From assembly GCF_022012415.1 (NCBI RefSeq), contig NZ_JAKLTR010000005.1, positions 186,001-250,000 on the forward strand: 64,000 nucleotides of DNA. Direction: 5' to 3'. Each line of letters begins with the position of its first letter. Within the stretch, counting starts at the first letter, position 1. The notes beneath the pieces were generated by a model. That model did not search any database. It was not told the DNA's origin and saw only the letters and a list, made by a program, of their open reading frames with translations. Source of the stretch: Terrimonas ginsenosidimutans (lineage in GTDB: Bacteria > Bacteroidota > Bacteroidia > Chitinophagales > Chitinophagaceae). Made by a program: the position numbers and the translations under genes. Shown in pieces: positions 28,470 to 38,100 of the stretch.

Positions 28470-28577
28470 ACATTGGATTTCAATCGTGGGCGAAGATTTC
28501 CGATGGGTATAAGAATGATCGAACATTCCCTCGTCCCACGGTTGAAACCGTGGGCTGTTGCACGATCTGAAGCGGGA
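28470..28577. repeat. REP-like element, copy 2
   Basis: Direct repeat of the block at 28218-28302 (here 28494-28577), again with the CCCACGGTTGAAACCGTGGG hairpin (28535-28554). With copy 1 it brackets a class A palindrome. Confidence 0.75.
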
Positions 28578-28645
28578 AGGGTGATGGAAATTGTAAAGCA
28601 TGTAGAATGTATGTTGAATAAGCATTCCCACGCCCTATACAGCGT

Positions 28646-28693
28646 CAAAAAAATAAAACCCGATAGGCTCAAATAAATTGTATGCTATCGGGT
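28646..28693 (-). terminator. Terminator of the DUF6934 unit
   Basis: On the minus strand ACCCGATAG (28693-28685) pairs perfectly with CTATCGGGT (28666-28658) and is followed by TTTATTTTTTT. It lies 28 bp past the stop of the small gene. Confidence 0.85.
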
Positions 28694-28720
28694 ATACTCC
28701 TTAGCGAAATGCTATTGAAA

Positions 28721-28909
28721 TCATTCAGCCTCCCTATGCGCATTATTTAACATCTTCATAAACCGCTTCGCCTGTTCAGGCGTCCGGATTATCTGATGCA
28801 GCGAAGATCCCGTCACGCTTCCCTTTGGCCATTTCATACCATTCCCTTTGCACTCTTGCGCTTTCTTCTTTAATTCCTCTCTAGCCTTCTTTAAAGATTC
28901 TTCATTCAT
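28721..28909 (-). CDS. Small charged protein, partner of the DUF6934 gene
   Basis: A 62-residue, strongly charged protein: the first half is a lysine/glutamate-rich helix (EESLKKAREELKKKAQECKG) and the second holds a short PEQAKRFMKML helix. It lies 11 bp after the DUF6934 gene on the same strand and before a strong terminator, which supports a real two-gene unit. I do not recognise the family. Its size, charge and position are those of a small partner, for example an antitoxin, but no DNA-binding motif is evident. Real gene: likely; function: open. Confidence 0.6.
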   Translation of the reverse strand: MNEESLKKAREELKKKAQECKGNGMKWPKGSVTGSSLHQIIRTPEQAKRFMKMLNNAHREAE

Positions 28910-28920
28910 AGTTTAAAGGT

Positions 28921-29478
28921 TTAATTTTTCAATTTAAAAATAAAGTAGTTGAACATGAGGTCCCAGGGAAGGTCAATGTCCTTTCCGATAGGGACAATAC
29001 CCGGTATTATGTCTGCAAAATCAAACGGATTATTATATTGTGTCTTGCCGAAACGGGTTATTCTTACATAGTACTTTAATCCCGACAGTATGAGTCGCTC
29101 ATTGAGATAATCAAAGTTTCTCTGTAAAATCTGATAATACAAACGCGCCCTACGGTAATCTGATCCATCAAATCCAACCGAATGCGTTGGATTTTCTAGC
29201 AGGTAATTCCATGCATTGAAAAGTATCGTAGAAAAGACTTTTGAATGATCAAAATGAGCTAACTCGGCCTTATCATCTATTCTGTTTCCTTTAAGTGGTC
29301 CGAAGGCCATATTATAAACATCAGGCATCAACTCATGCACCTCATTGCTTATTTGTATATATACCGGAACTATCTTTCCATCTCTCAATACAGTCGTAAA
29401 CTCACTGTTCCGAAAATCTTCCGTGATCTGACATAACCCATACCTGTTGTCAAAATCGATTTTTACATTCCGTACCAT
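28921..29478 (-). CDS. DUF6934-like protein, possible toxin of a two-gene unit
   Basis: A 185-residue cytoplasmic protein of unknown function. The central region (YNMAFGPL, then IDDKAELAHFDHSKVFSTILFNAWNYL, then GFDGSDYRRARLYYQIL) matches the pattern of DUF6934 proteins as I remember it: a YNLAFGD-like strand, an acidic turn, a K-V-x-x-T-I helix and an S-x-x-R-x-R-L-Y motif. The R-x-x-R-x-R-L-Y arginines are the most striking polar residues. The ATG at 29478 is preferred over a GTG at 29529 because the extra leader is unlike the family. It is followed 11 bp later by a 62-residue gene, the usual layout of small toxin-antitoxin modules. That reading is inference. Confidence 0.65.
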   Translation of the reverse strand: MVRNVKIDFDNRYGLCQITEDFRNSEFTTVLRDGKIVPVYIQISNEVHELMPDVYNMAFGPLKGNRIDDKAELAHFDHSKVFSTILFNAWNYLLENPTHSVGFDGSDYRRARLYYQILQRNFDYLNERLILSGLKYYVRITRFGKTQYNNPFDFADIIPGIVPIGKDIDLPWDLMFNYFIFKLKN

Positions 29479-29640
29479 TCTCACTATGCAATTATACGCT
29501 AAGCTATTGCAAGCGTAATAAGCTAACACGTATAACCGCCATGTTTTTTACCCGATTTTATCGTTTTTTTCATCGGAAAATTATTTCAAGCTATATTTTT
29601 AGAATAAAGTCTAAGCAACTGAGAAAACAGAACACGTATC

Positions 29641-29673
29641 ATCATGGAGGTGCCAACATGGCGCCTCCATGAT
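29641..29673. other. Strong 14-bp hairpin
   Basis: ATCATGGAGGTGCC (29641-29654) pairs with GGCGCCTCCATGAT (29660-29673), loop AACAT. There is no T run, so a terminator role is uncertain. It lies upstream of the DUF6934 gene. Confidence 0.6.
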
Positions 29674-29764
29674 TAAAGCAGCAAGAAGCGTTTTATGCGA
29701 CAGTAATCTTCAACTCCATCCACTACATCCCGTAATCCGAAAACGGACGGCTTCTACGAAACCG

Positions 29765-29787
29765 ATGTGTAGACACAGTCTACACAT
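29765..29787. other. 9-bp hairpin downstream of nrdA
   Basis: ATGTGTAGA pairs perfectly with TCTACACAT around CACAG. It lies about 200 bp past the nrdA stop codon. Confidence 0.5.
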
Positions 29788-29819
29788 AACCGCTTAGTAT
29801 TGGAACCTCATTTCATCAT

Positions 29820-29995
29820 CGACCCATTCGCGTTCCTTCGCGGCCATTCGCGCTCATTCGCGTACAATAAAAAAGAGCGTGCCGCTTTCGCAACACACTC
29901 TATATATTTAACGTCCAGGTTAAAATCATCTTCCATCACAAACGACCCATTCGCGATTCGCGTCTATTGGCGATCATTCGTGCTCTATTCGCATT
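29820..29995. repeat. Class D arrays (ATTCGCG words) in direct orientation
   Basis: Two arrays of 10-nt words containing TTCGCG, at about 29820-29865 and 29943-29995. Both begin CGACCCATTCGCG and point the same way, unlike the inverted class D pair at 37208-37372. The second array reaches the nrdA stop codon. Confidence 0.7.
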
Positions 29996-32426
29996 ACGAG
30001 CCGCAGGAGATACAACCATCCTGCATCGTACAAACCGCTCCCTCCGTAAACGTCGGTTCAATATTCGCCGCCGCTGCAGCTACCGCCGCATCACCCGCTT
30101 TACCTTCCGAACTGATCGAAGTATTCGTTTTGTTATCGATCAATGGCTCAACAGATTTGCCGCCTTGTTTCTCCACCGTGAACTGTACCGCCTGTGAAGC
30201 CGCTTTCGTACGCAGGTAATACATACCTGTTTTCAAACCTTTCTTCCAGCCATAGAAATGCATAGAAGTCAGTTTACCCGCAGTAGGCGCATCAACAAAC
30301 AGGTTCAGCGACTGCGACTGGCAAATGTATGCTCCACGGTCTGCCGCCATATCAATGATCGCACGTTGTTTGATCTCCCAAACTGTTTTATAGATCTCTT
30401 TGATATGATCAGGGATCGCATTGATCTTCTGAATAGAACCATTATTCGAAATGATCGCATTCTTCATTTCATCTGTCCACAGGTTCAGGTCAACGAGATC
30501 TTTCAACAGGTGTTTGTTCACCACCACGAACTCACCACTCAATACGCGACGAACATAAATGTTCGACGTATATGGCTCGAAGCACTCGTTGTTGCCAAGG
30601 ATCTGTGATGTAGATGCCGTAGGCATCGGCGCCACCAGCAATGAGTTGCGTACACCATGCTTCAGCACTTCCGCTTTCAGCGTGTACCAATCCCAACGCA
30701 GCGTGGGTTCAACATCCCACATATCAAACTGGAAAATCCCTTTTGATACAGGAGAACCTGCAAACGTTTCGTAAGGACCATCCACTTTTGCGAGGTCTTT
30801 ACTTGCTGTCATCGCTGCGAAGTAGATCGTTTCGAAGATCTCTTTGTTCAGCTGTTTTGCTTCGTCACTCTCGAATGGCAAACGCATCAGGATGAAAACA
30901 TCCGCCAGACCTTGCACGCCGAGTCCGATCGGACGGTGACGCATGTTAGAGTTGCGCGCTTCATCAACAGGGTAGTAGTTGCCGTCGATGATCTTATTCA
31001 GGTTCTTCGTAACCTCGTAAGTTACTTCATACAGTTTATCGTGATCGAATTTGCCATTCACTACATATCGTGGCAATGCCAATGAAGCGAGGTTACAAAC
31101 CGCTACTTCATCAGGTGATGTATATTCGATGATCTCTGTGCAGAGGTTAGAACTTTTGATCGTTCCGAGATTCTGCTGGTTGCTCTTACGGTTCGCTGAA
31201 TCTTTATACAGCAGGTAAGGCGTACCGGTTTCGATCTGTGCATCGAGGATCGCGAACCACAGTTCCTGTGCTTTCACCGTTTTGCGGGCACGTCCTTCTG
31301 CTTCGTATTTGTGATACAATGCTTCGAATTCTTCACCCCAGCACTCATGCATGCCTGGCGCTTCGTTAGGGCAGAATAGGCTCCAGTTGCCATCTTCTTC
31401 AACACGTTTCATGAACAGATCAGGGATCCAGAGTGCATAGAACAGATCACGTGCACGCATTTCTTCCTTACCGTGGTTCTTACGGAGATCGAGGAACTCG
31501 AACACGTCAGCATGCCATGGCTCGAGGTAAACAGCGAACGCACCCTTGCGTTTGCCACCGCCCTGATCTACATAACGCGCTGTGTCATTATAAACACGCA
31601 GCATCGGGATGATACCATTGCTGGTGCCGTTCGTACCGCCGATATAACTACCAGTAGCACGGATGCCACTGATCGCCAGACCGATCCCGCCGGCACTTTG
31701 GGAAATTTTAGCCGTTTGTTTCAGCGTATCATAGATACCGTCAATGCTGTCTTCTTTCATGGTGAGAAGGAAGCAGGATGACATCTGAGGTTTAGGTGTA
31801 CCTGCATTGAACAATGTTGGTGTCGCGTGTGTGAACCAACGCTCGCTCATGAGGTTGTATGTTTTGATCGCAGACTCGATATCGTTTCTGTGGATACCGA
31901 TCGCGACACGCATGAACATGTGCTGTGGGCGTTCTGCTACTTTACCCTCGAGTTTCAGCAGGTAAGATTTTTCCAGCGTTTTGAAACCGAAGTAATCAAA
32001 TCCGTAGTCACGGTCATAGATGATGGTAGAATCCAGCAGCTCGTCATTGTCCTGGATGATCTGCCATACTTCGTCAGACAGGAGTGGGGAATACTTACCG
32101 GATTTTTCATCCACACAATCATAGAGCGCTTTCATTGTTTTGGAAAAGCTCTTGGTTGTGTTCTTGTGCAGGTTGCTCACCGCGATGCGGCTTGCGAGCA
32201 ATGCATAGTCAGGGTGCTTCACCGTAAGGGAAGCAGCTGTTTCCGCAGCGAGGTTATCGAGTTCTGTAGTGGTCACGCCATCATACAATCCTTCGATCAC
32301 TTTCTTTGCTACATCAATTGAGTTTACGAATCTTCTGTCCAGGCCGTAACATAGCTTTTCTATACGAGCGGTGATCTTGTCGAATTTCACGCTCTCCTTT
32401 TTTCCGTCTCTTTTGATTACTTGCAT
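29994..32426 (-). CDS. nrdA: Ribonucleoside-diphosphate reductase class Ia, alpha subunit
   Basis: The catalytic subunit that reduces ribonucleoside diphosphates to deoxyribonucleotides for DNA synthesis. Its 810 residues begin with an ATP-cone allosteric domain ([20 protein letters not shown]). Active-site residues are visible: Cys218 in MSSCFLL, the catalytic triad Asn427, Cys429, Glu431 in SNLCTEI, and the second redox cysteine in the PMPTAS-containing barrel region. The mobile C-terminal thiols are in the last residues (CISCGS). It lies downstream of nrdB on the same strand but 528 bp away, so it may have its own promoter. The stop codon lies in a class D array. Confidence 0.98.
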   Translation of the reverse strand: MQVIKRDGKKESVKFDKITARIEKLCYGLDRRFVNSIDVAKKVIEGLYDGVTTTELDNLAAETAASLTVKHPDYALLASRIAVSNLHKNTTKSFSKTMKALYDCVDEKSGKYSPLLSDEVWQIIQDNDELLDSTIIYDRDYGFDYFGFKTLEKSYLLKLEGKVAERPQHMFMRVAIGIHRNDIESAIKTYNLMSERWFTHATPTLFNAGTPKPQMSSCFLLTMKEDSIDGIYDTLKQTAKISQSAGGIGLAISGIRATGSYIGGTNGTSNGIIPMLRVYNDTARYVDQGGGKRKGAFAVYLEPWHADVFEFLDLRKNHGKEEMRARDLFYALWIPDLFMKRVEEDGNWSLFCPNEAPGMHECWGEEFEALYHKYEAEGRARKTVKAQELWFAILDAQIETGTPYLLYKDSANRKSNQQNLGTIKSSNLCTEIIEYTSPDEVAVCNLASLALPRYVVNGKFDHDKLYEVTYEVTKNLNKIIDGNYYPVDEARNSNMRHRPIGLGVQGLADVFILMRLPFESDEAKQLNKEIFETIYFAAMTASKDLAKVDGPYETFAGSPVSKGIFQFDMWDVEPTLRWDWYTLKAEVLKHGVRNSLLVAPMPTASTSQILGNNECFEPYTSNIYVRRVLSGEFVVVNKHLLKDLVDLNLWTDEMKNAIISNNGSIQKINAIPDHIKEIYKTVWEIKQRAIIDMAADRGAYICQSQSLNLFVDAPTAGKLTSMHFYGWKKGLKTGMYYLRTKAASQAVQFTVEKQGGKSVEPLIDNKTNTSISSEGKAGDAAVAAAAANIEPTFTEGAVCTMQDGCISCGS

Positions 32427-32780
32427 AGCAGATATATTTATATAGGTTAGTAGTGTCGTCTTTATACAATTCTTATTCCGGAAAACATCATTTTCAGATG
32501 TTTAACAAAGCATAACTTCAAATCAACTGATATGTTCGTTCACTGATGAAGATGCTGATGATTCACTTTTTCAAATAATGAAAAAGCAGATCAGGGTTCT
32601 TGTATTTCAAATGGAAAAAAAACGGATTGTCCTTCAGATTCCTTTTCCAGGTCGATTTACAAAAGGCCATTGCCTTTGCAGGCTTTCTTTGGATTTTTGG
32701 ATTCGCCTTTGGCGATGTGGTTTCTTGATGGGATATTGAGCAGCACGAAAAGCAGTTAGTTCAGCTGCAGATTTTATATT
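32427..32780. other. nrdA upstream region, no gene seen
   Basis: AT-rich DNA between nrdB and nrdA. Close to the nrdA start the minus strand carries a run of TATATAAATATATC, loosely like an NrdR box, but too degenerate to call. No open frame of interest. Confidence 0.3.
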
Positions 32781-32952
32781 CGATTGGCGTAGAGGAGCGC
32801 GGCGGACGCGGCGAACCGCGGCGAGCGCAACGTTAACCTCATAACCTTAAGAACTTTCATCATTGATTTTTTTATCGAAGATCCTGACTTACTGTATTTC
32901 GCCGCGATCGCCGCGATCCGCTGCGTCCGCCGCGTTCCTTCCACGCCAGTCG
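32781..32952. repeat. Class A intergenic palindrome, copy 3
   Basis: The left end is GATTGGCGTAGAGGAGCGCG and the right end is CGCGTTCCTTCCACGCCAGT. The loop is long (about 70 nt). The element ends 2 bp before the nrdB stop codon (minus strand). Confidence 0.85.
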
Positions 32953-32954
32953 AT

Positions 32955-33926
32955 CTAGAAATCTTCCTCCGTAGAAAAAGCCTGGTCTTCCTTATTAGAA
33001 AGAACCCCCGCTTTTTGATAATCTCCCACTCTCTTCTCAAAGAAATTCGTCTTACCCTCCAGTGAGATCATCTCCATGAAATCAAACGGATTCGTTGCAT
33101 TGAACATCTTCGGATAACCGAGTTCTCCCAACCAACGATCCGCAACAAACTCGATATATTGTTGCATCAGCTTCGCATTCATTCCGATCAATGCCACCGG
33201 CAATGCTTCAGTTATGAATTCTTTTTCGATCGCCACCGCATCACCAATGATCGCAAATACCTCTTCCTGGCTCATCTTTTTATTCAGCATGCTGTAGAGC
33301 AGACAGGCAAACTCACAATGCAAACCTTCATCGCGGCTGATCAGCTCATTACTGAACGTCAACCCCGGCATCAAACCTCTTTTCTTCAGCCAGAAGATAG
33401 AGCAGAAGCTTCCGCTGAAGAAGATGCCTTCCACAGCTGCGAATGCAACCAGTCTTTCGGCAAAAGAACCATTCTCGATCCAGCGCAGTGCCCATTCCGC
33501 TTTTTTCTTTACCGCAGGAACGGTATCGATCGCATGGAACAGTCGGTCTTTTTCTTTTGGATCTTTGATATAGGTATCGATCAGTAATGCGTAAGTTTCT
33601 GAGTGGATATTTTCCATCATGATCTGGAAGCCATAGAAGCAACGCGCTTCCGGAAGTTGGACTTCGCTCATGAAGTTCACCGCCAGGTTCTCGTTCACGA
33701 TGCCGTCACTTGCTGCAAAGAATGCCAGTACATGGGAAATGAAGTGTCTCTCGCCGTCATTCAGAGAAGCCCAGTCTTTCGCGTCGGCACCCAGGTCAAT
33801 CTCCTCGGCAGTCCAGAAGCTGGCTTCATGTTTCTTGTACTGTTCCCAGATCTTCGGATAGTTGATCGGGAGGATCACAAATCGGTCTTTATTTTCCTTT
33901 AACAGCACTTCCTCTTCGTTCTGCAT
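32955..33926 (-). CDS. nrdB: Ribonucleoside-diphosphate reductase class Ia, beta subunit
   Basis: The radical-generating subunit of class Ia ribonucleotide reductase, 323 residues. The radical tyrosine is Tyr98 in [17 protein letters not shown], the form shared with eukaryotic R2 rather than the E. coli form. Di-iron ligands are spread through FWTAEEID, the ARCFYGF helix with ENIHSETY, and [10 protein letters not shown]. The C-terminal tail, which docks onto NrdA, ends STEEDF. It is the first gene of the nrdB-nrdA pair, although a palindrome and 350 bp separate the two. A TATATATAA stretch lies just upstream of the start. Confidence 0.98.
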   Translation of the reverse strand: MQNEEEVLLKENKDRFVILPINYPKIWEQYKKHEASFWTAEEIDLGADAKDWASLNDGERHFISHVLAFFAASDGIVNENLAVNFMSEVQLPEARCFYGFQIMMENIHSETYALLIDTYIKDPKEKDRLFHAIDTVPAVKKKAEWALRWIENGSFAERLVAFAAVEGIFFSGSFCSIFWLKKRGLMPGLTFSNELISRDEGLHCEFACLLYSMLNKKMSQEEVFAIIGDAVAIEKEFITEALPVALIGMNAKLMQQYIEFVADRWLGELGYPKMFNATNPFDFMEMISLEGKTNFFEKRVGDYQKAGVLSNKEDQAFSTEEDF

Positions 33927-34478
33927 AGCGGTTGGTTGATCAGTTATATATAATGCGGCACGGCGGGAGACAAAAAGGCCACACCCTGATGGGGTGAAGT
34001 CAATGATCGGCTTCGGCAGTACCTTATTTTTTATGGAATTGTCCTAACAATAATTTCATATGGCTGACCCGGTATCCACCTAATCTTTTGGAAACCACCT
34101 CATAAACACTATAGTGGTCAAATCAGGAGGGCCAGGTCTGTCAGACAGAATGTCTGTTTGTTGGCTGAATTATCGTAGAACTGTAACGAATGTAGTTTTT
34201 AAATCAGGAAAATCCCGGAGGTACTTCTTAACAAATGTGGATAGTTTTTTTCTGTGGAAAAAGGTCTTTGGCAGGACTAAAAAGAGTATATTCTGAAGTT
34301 GATTTTTACAGAATCTGGTGGAATTCGGATGCGAATTTTCCAGATAGTTTTTCACTTCTATGTAAAATTTTGGTGAATAAAAATCGCTGTACATTTCGGT
34401 TGGGCGACTGCATTACCAGCAATTTCTAATAATGACGAGAAACAACTGTCGGCAAATTTGTCAGTGTACATTTTATTG
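33927..34478. other. Intergenic, no gene seen
   Basis: AT-rich DNA upstream of nrdB. Short frames exist, but none has a conserved look or a supported start. The nrdB promoter must lie at the left end. Confidence 0.4.
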
Positions 34479-34598
34479 GCTGGCATATAAGGAACGCGGC
34501 GGACACGGCGAACCGCGGCGAAAACAATATTTATCGTGGCTGTTTTCGCTGCGTCCGCTGCGGTTCGCCGTGTCCGCCGCGTTCCTTATACGCCAGTC
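34479..34598. repeat. Class A intergenic palindrome, copy 4
   Basis: The ends are GCTGGCATATAAGG and CCTTATACGCCAGTC. The left arm reads GGAACGCGGCGGACACGG and the right arm its complement. The A in GGACACGG is matched by a T in CCGTGTCC, where other copies have G and C. The right arm is one 9-nt word longer than the left. Confidence 0.88.
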
Positions 34599-34736
34599 TA
34601 ACATAACTGACCTGCCTCCTCTTTTTGAGTGAGCCTCATCCCCGTTCAGTTACCCACAATACCTTTGACGCCTATTCCCACCCCGCTACCCTGCAAAATC
34701 GGCCCTATTGTTCTTTTCATTTTAAAAAAATCATCA

Positions 34737-36449
34737 ATGAGAATTACAATTTTACTTATTGCCCTCGGACTTTTCAGCGGAGTGGTGATCTCGCGCAAAA
34801 AAGAAAATGCAGCAATCCCCAAAAACGAACAACGCCGCTCTATCGTTTATTGCTCCCCCACCTTCGACCCCACCGCCATGCAAGATGCCAATGCTCCGCT
34901 TCTTGATGGCTTTGGTAAATGGAACTATCACGTCACCACAAAAAGCGAAAAAGCCGCCATCTTCTTTAACCAGGGCCTTGCTTTAATGTACGGTTTCAAT
35001 CACGGCGAAGCAGGCCGCTCTTTCAAAACTGCCTTGCGTCATGACTCAACAATGGCAATGGCTTACTGGGGTATCGCCATGATCCTCGGTCCAAACTATA
35101 ACGCCGCACTAAATCCCACTCAACTGACCGATATCAATGCCGCCATCAACAAAGCCGTTGAATACAGCAACCATATTTCCGGGAATGAAAAAGCATTGAT
35201 CAATGCGCTCGCCAAACGTTTCCCTAAAGAAGAAGCAAAGGACATGACGCCGTATTACTCGCAGTATGTCGATGCTATGAAAAAAGCACATGAAGATTTT
35301 CCCAATGATGCTGAGATCACCACGCTGTATGCCGATGCATTGATGAACATGCACCCCTGGGATCTTTGGTTGAAAGACGGCACCGCACAACCATGGACGC
35401 CCGCCATCCTAGCCACGCTCGAAGAAGCCCTGAAAGCAAATCCCGATCATCCCGGTGCGATTCACTATTATATTCATGCAACAGAAGCATCGCGTGATGC
35501 TGCACGAGCCACTCCTTATGCGGATAAACTGGCAGCATTAATGCCAGCCGCCGGCCATATCGTTCACATGCCCTCTCATATTTACATTCGTACCGGGGAA
35601 TATCACAAAGGTGTTTTGTTAAATGAACAGGCATCAGAAGCTGACAGTACCTACATCGCTCAATGTAAAGTGCAGGGCGCTTATCCATTGTTGTATTATC
35701 CACATAACATTCACTTTCTTGCTGCCTGCGCTTTCCTCGAAGGCAACAGCAAAAAAGCAATGGATGCTGCATGGATGATCGCTCGAAAAGCTAATGCAGA
35801 TTTCATGCATCAGTTTGGTGGCATCCAGCATTTCGCGATCATTCCCTATTACATGCTGGTACAATTAGGGAGATGGAAGGAGATCCTGCAATTACCCGCG
35901 CCTGCTGATAGTATGCTCTATGCAAATGCAATCTGGCATTATGCACGCGGAATGGCTTTTGCCGCAACAAAAAATCTGTCAAATGCAAAACTCGAATTAA
36001 AAGCAATCGATAACATCACGAAAGATGAATCATTGAAGAAGATCACGATCTGGGAAATGAACAATGCATTCGATCTTGTACAAATTGCCCACCATACATT
36101 ACAGGGAGAGATACAGGGAAGAAACGGGCAATCTGATCAGGCAATTGCTTCTCTGAAAAATGCCGTTGCGATTGAAGATGGGCTCATGTATCAGGAACCA
36201 CCGGACTGGTTCTTTTCTGTCCGACTCTCACTCGGCTACTGGCTGCTTAAAGCCCGCCAATTTGGAGAAGCTGAAAAAGTGTACCGTGCAGATCTTGTCA
36301 CCTTTCCTGCAAATGGTTGGGCGCTTAAGGGACTTTACAACAGTCTCAAAGGGCAAAATAAATCCGAAGAAGCCAGACAAACTAACGAAGCTTTTACCAA
36401 AGCCTGGCAATGGGCGGATATCACACTCGAGTCTTCCCGTATTCCCTGA
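34737..36449 (+). CDS. Exported tetratricopeptide-repeat protein
   Basis: A 570-residue protein with an N-terminal membrane anchor or signal (RITILLIALGLFSGVVIS). Helical TPR-like repeats fill the rest; clear ones are AAIFFNQGLALMYGFNHGEAGRSF, AMAYWGIAMILGP, PDHPGAIHYYIHATEAS and PSHIYIRTGEYHKGVLLN. The histidine-rich HYYIHATE and HMPSHIYIRTG motifs recur in this family of Bacteroidota TPR proteins. TPRs mediate protein contacts; the partner is unknown. The ATG at 34737 was chosen since the longer frame from 34629 adds a proline-rich leader before the signal. It follows a class A palindrome. Confidence 0.85.
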   Translation: MRITILLIALGLFSGVVISRKKENAAIPKNEQRRSIVYCSPTFDPTAMQDANAPLLDGFGKWNYHVTTKSEKAAIFFNQGLALMYGFNHGEAGRSFKTALRHDSTMAMAYWGIAMILGPNYNAALNPTQLTDINAAINKAVEYSNHISGNEKALINALAKRFPKEEAKDMTPYYSQYVDAMKKAHEDFPNDAEITTLYADALMNMHPWDLWLKDGTAQPWTPAILATLEEALKANPDHPGAIHYYIHATEASRDAARATPYADKLAALMPAAGHIVHMPSHIYIRTGEYHKGVLLNEQASEADSTYIAQCKVQGAYPLLYYPHNIHFLAACAFLEGNSKKAMDAAWMIARKANADFMHQFGGIQHFAIIPYYMLVQLGRWKEILQLPAPADSMLYANAIWHYARGMAFAATKNLSNAKLELKAIDNITKDESLKKITIWEMNNAFDLVQIAHHTLQGEIQGRNGQSDQAIASLKNAVAIEDGLMYQEPPDWFFSVRLSLGYWLLKARQFGEAEKVYRADLVTFPANGWALKGLYNSLKGQNKSEEARQTNEAFTKAWQWADITLESSRIP

Positions 36450-36463
36450 AATGCTGAGCGCTT

Positions 36464-36629
36464 GATTGGTGTAGGTGTAGGTTCCCGCAGATTTCGCGGA
36501 TATCAACTTTCTATATGGGACTGATCTGCGTCATCTGCGCATTCAAATAGATATGTGCCCGCACAGCAAAATACTTTCCTTCAATAGCAAGGCCAAAATC
36601 TGCGTAATCCGCGGGAACCTACGCCAATC
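36464..36629. repeat. Class C intergenic palindrome, copy 1
   Basis: The left end is GATTGGTGTAGG then TTCCCGCAGATTTCGCGG. The right end is AATCCGCGGGAACC then TACGCCAATC. The loop is about 100 nt and holds further ATCTGCG words. It starts 15 bp after the TPR gene. Confidence 0.85.
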
Positions 36630-36755
36630 ATAAATCAGGTAACGATCAGCCTGAAATGTCAGCTACCTGTCAGTTTTCTGATTGCGTAAACGGTGTTTGC
36701 GGAAATCGTAAGCTAATTCGTTTTTCTTACTGCACTTTTACTAAAAGAAAACAAG

Positions 36756-37085
36756 ATGTGTCATTACCAAACCCTATATCATAACGACAATACCGGTTAT
36801 GTCGTACGATGCCCGGAATGTGAGAAGATACAGATTGGGTACGGTAACCTCATGGTCACGTTTGGCCGTTCGGAGTTTGAGGATTTCCGCTGGTGGCTTC
36901 GCCGCATCAAAGAGGAGCAATCGCCGGCACAAAGTCCAACGCTCCGCTGCATCGTGATCCCAACGCCCTGCGATGGAATGAAACTTCTTCTCAGCATGCG
37001 GGAATTACGGGATTTCGATACCATGCTGGAATCGGCTGATACAGAACTGAGATCACTGGAACTCATCAAGTTGTTCGAAAGCTAG
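36756..37085 (+). CDS. Small DUF6686-like protein
   Basis: A 109-residue cytoplasmic protein with a CxxC pair (RCPECEKIQIGYGNLMVTF) near the N-terminus, and Cys2 and Cys64 as further cysteines. The pattern of a G-Y-V-V-R-C-P-E-C strand followed by IQIGYG and a central F-x-x-F-x-x-W-L-x-x-I helix matches DUF6686 as I remember it. A zinc-ribbon fold is possible. The function is unknown. It is a single-gene unit with its own terminator downstream. Confidence 0.65.
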   Translation: MCHYQTLYHNDNTGYVVRCPECEKIQIGYGNLMVTFGRSEFEDFRWWLRRIKEEQSPAQSPTLRCIVIPTPCDGMKLLLSMRELRDFDTMLESADTELRSLELIKLFES

Positions 37086-37207
37086 CTAAGAGGGGATAGA
37101 GGTGAAGTCTTTCATCTTTTGCGAATTGTTTTCTTGAAAGAAGGAATATCATAAAATGTGGATCATAAAGGTGTGGTCTTAGTCTTAAGACGGCACTAAA
37201 AAAACAA

Positions 37208-37372
37208 CACGAATATTCACGAATGGCCGCGAATCAACGCGAATGCCTCAAAAAATTTGAAAGTCCAGGCCCGAAGGCCGGGCTTTTCTTTTTTAATCCT
37301 TCGTTACAGTAGCTTTTTCTAATCTATAGGAATCTATTCGCGATCATTCGTGGCCATTCGTGTACTTTCGTG
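37208..37372. repeat. Class D palindrome (CACGAAT/ATTCGCG words)
   Basis: Arms 37208-37244 and 37336-37372 pair at about 31 of 37 positions. Words of 10 nt (ACGAATGGCC, GCGAAT) repeat within each arm. The loop contains a terminator. The right arm ends 15 bp before the nitroreductase ATG. Confidence 0.8.
37269..37295 (+). terminator. Rho-independent terminator in the loop of the class D palindrome
   Basis: GCCCG (37269-37273) pairs with CGGGC (37279-37283), with GGCC/GGCC contacts around it, followed by TTTTCTTTTTT. It would end the DUF6686-like transcript. Confidence 0.65.
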
Positions 37373-37387
37373 TCAAAATTTTTAGAG

Positions 37388-37966
37388 ATGACTCCAGATA
37401 TGTTTAACGCGCTGGCAAGAAGCCGCCGCTCAGTATTCCCTGATCAGTTTGATAGTACGCGTAAAGTTGACGACTCAATTATAAAAGAGATCCTCACGAA
37501 TGCAACATGGGCTCCGAATCATGGCAAGACCGAGCCATGGGAATTCACTGTTTTCTCTGGTGATGGATTGCAGAAGTTTGCGGATTTTCAGAGTGAGCTG
37601 TATAAGAAAGAAGCGGGTGAGAATCTGAAAGAGATCACGTATAATAAGCTGAAGAAACAACCGCTGCAGGCTTCGCATATCATCGCGATCGGCATGAAGC
37701 GCACATTGTCTAAACCAATTCCTGAGATTGAAGATGTGGAAGCGGTAGCATGTGCGGTGCAGAATATTTACCTGTCTGTTAGCGCTTACGGATTGGGTGG
37801 ATACTGGACATCGGGCGGTGTAACGTACAAAGAATCAGCAAAAGAGTTTTTCGGGTTGGGTGAGCAGGATAAGCTGCTGGGCTTTTTCTATATCGGACAT
37901 GTGGCAGTGCCTTCTACGACGGCAACTCGGATCCCGATCGAAGAGAAAGTGAAGTGGGTGAAGTGA
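37388..37966 (+). CDS. Nitroreductase-family flavoprotein
   Basis: A 192-residue FMN-dependent oxidoreductase of the nitroreductase family. RRSVFPDQF near the N-terminus and the WAPNHGKTEPWEF segment (about 40-52) form the FMN phosphate and ring contacts, and the C-terminal GYWTSGG and GFFYIGHVA complete the dimer fold. Members reduce nitro compounds, quinones or other acceptors with NAD(P)H; the natural substrate is unknown. The ATG at 37388 is preferred to a GTG at 37370, which lies in a class D palindrome. A class B palindrome begins 12 bp after the stop. Confidence 0.92.
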   Translation: MTPDMFNALARSRRSVFPDQFDSTRKVDDSIIKEILTNATWAPNHGKTEPWEFTVFSGDGLQKFADFQSELYKKEAGENLKEITYNKLKKQPLQASHIIAIGMKRTLSKPIPEIEDVEAVACAVQNIYLSVSAYGLGGYWTSGGVTYKESAKEFFGLGEQDKLLGFFYIGHVAVPSTTATRIPIEEKVKWVK

Positions 37967-37977
37967 TATTAATGTCG

Positions 37978-38081
37978 GCTGGCATAGTAGTATCGCGAAG
38001 AGCGCAAAGAAAGCGCAAGGGGCGCAAAGCTTAGCGTTCTCTGCGTTTTCTTTGAGCTCTTCGCGATACTCCTACGCCAGT
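37978..38081. repeat. Class B intergenic palindrome, copy 2
   Basis: The ends are GCTGGCATAGTAGTATCGCG and CGCGATACTCCTACGCCAGT. Inner words are AGAGCGCAAAG. The element ends 19 bp before the peroxidase ATG, so it must lie in or just upstream of that gene's leader. Confidence 0.86.
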
Positions 38082-38100
38082 TTTGCTATATTAGCAGCCC

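Noticed and set aside
29820-29995. CRISPR-like appearance of the ATTCGCG arrays
   Set aside because: Words are about 10 nt with no unique spacers of constant length and no cas genes nearby.
32430-32460. NrdR box upstream of nrdA
   Set aside because: The AT-rich TATATAAATATATC stretch lacks the flanking ACAC/GTGT parts of the consensus and could be chance.
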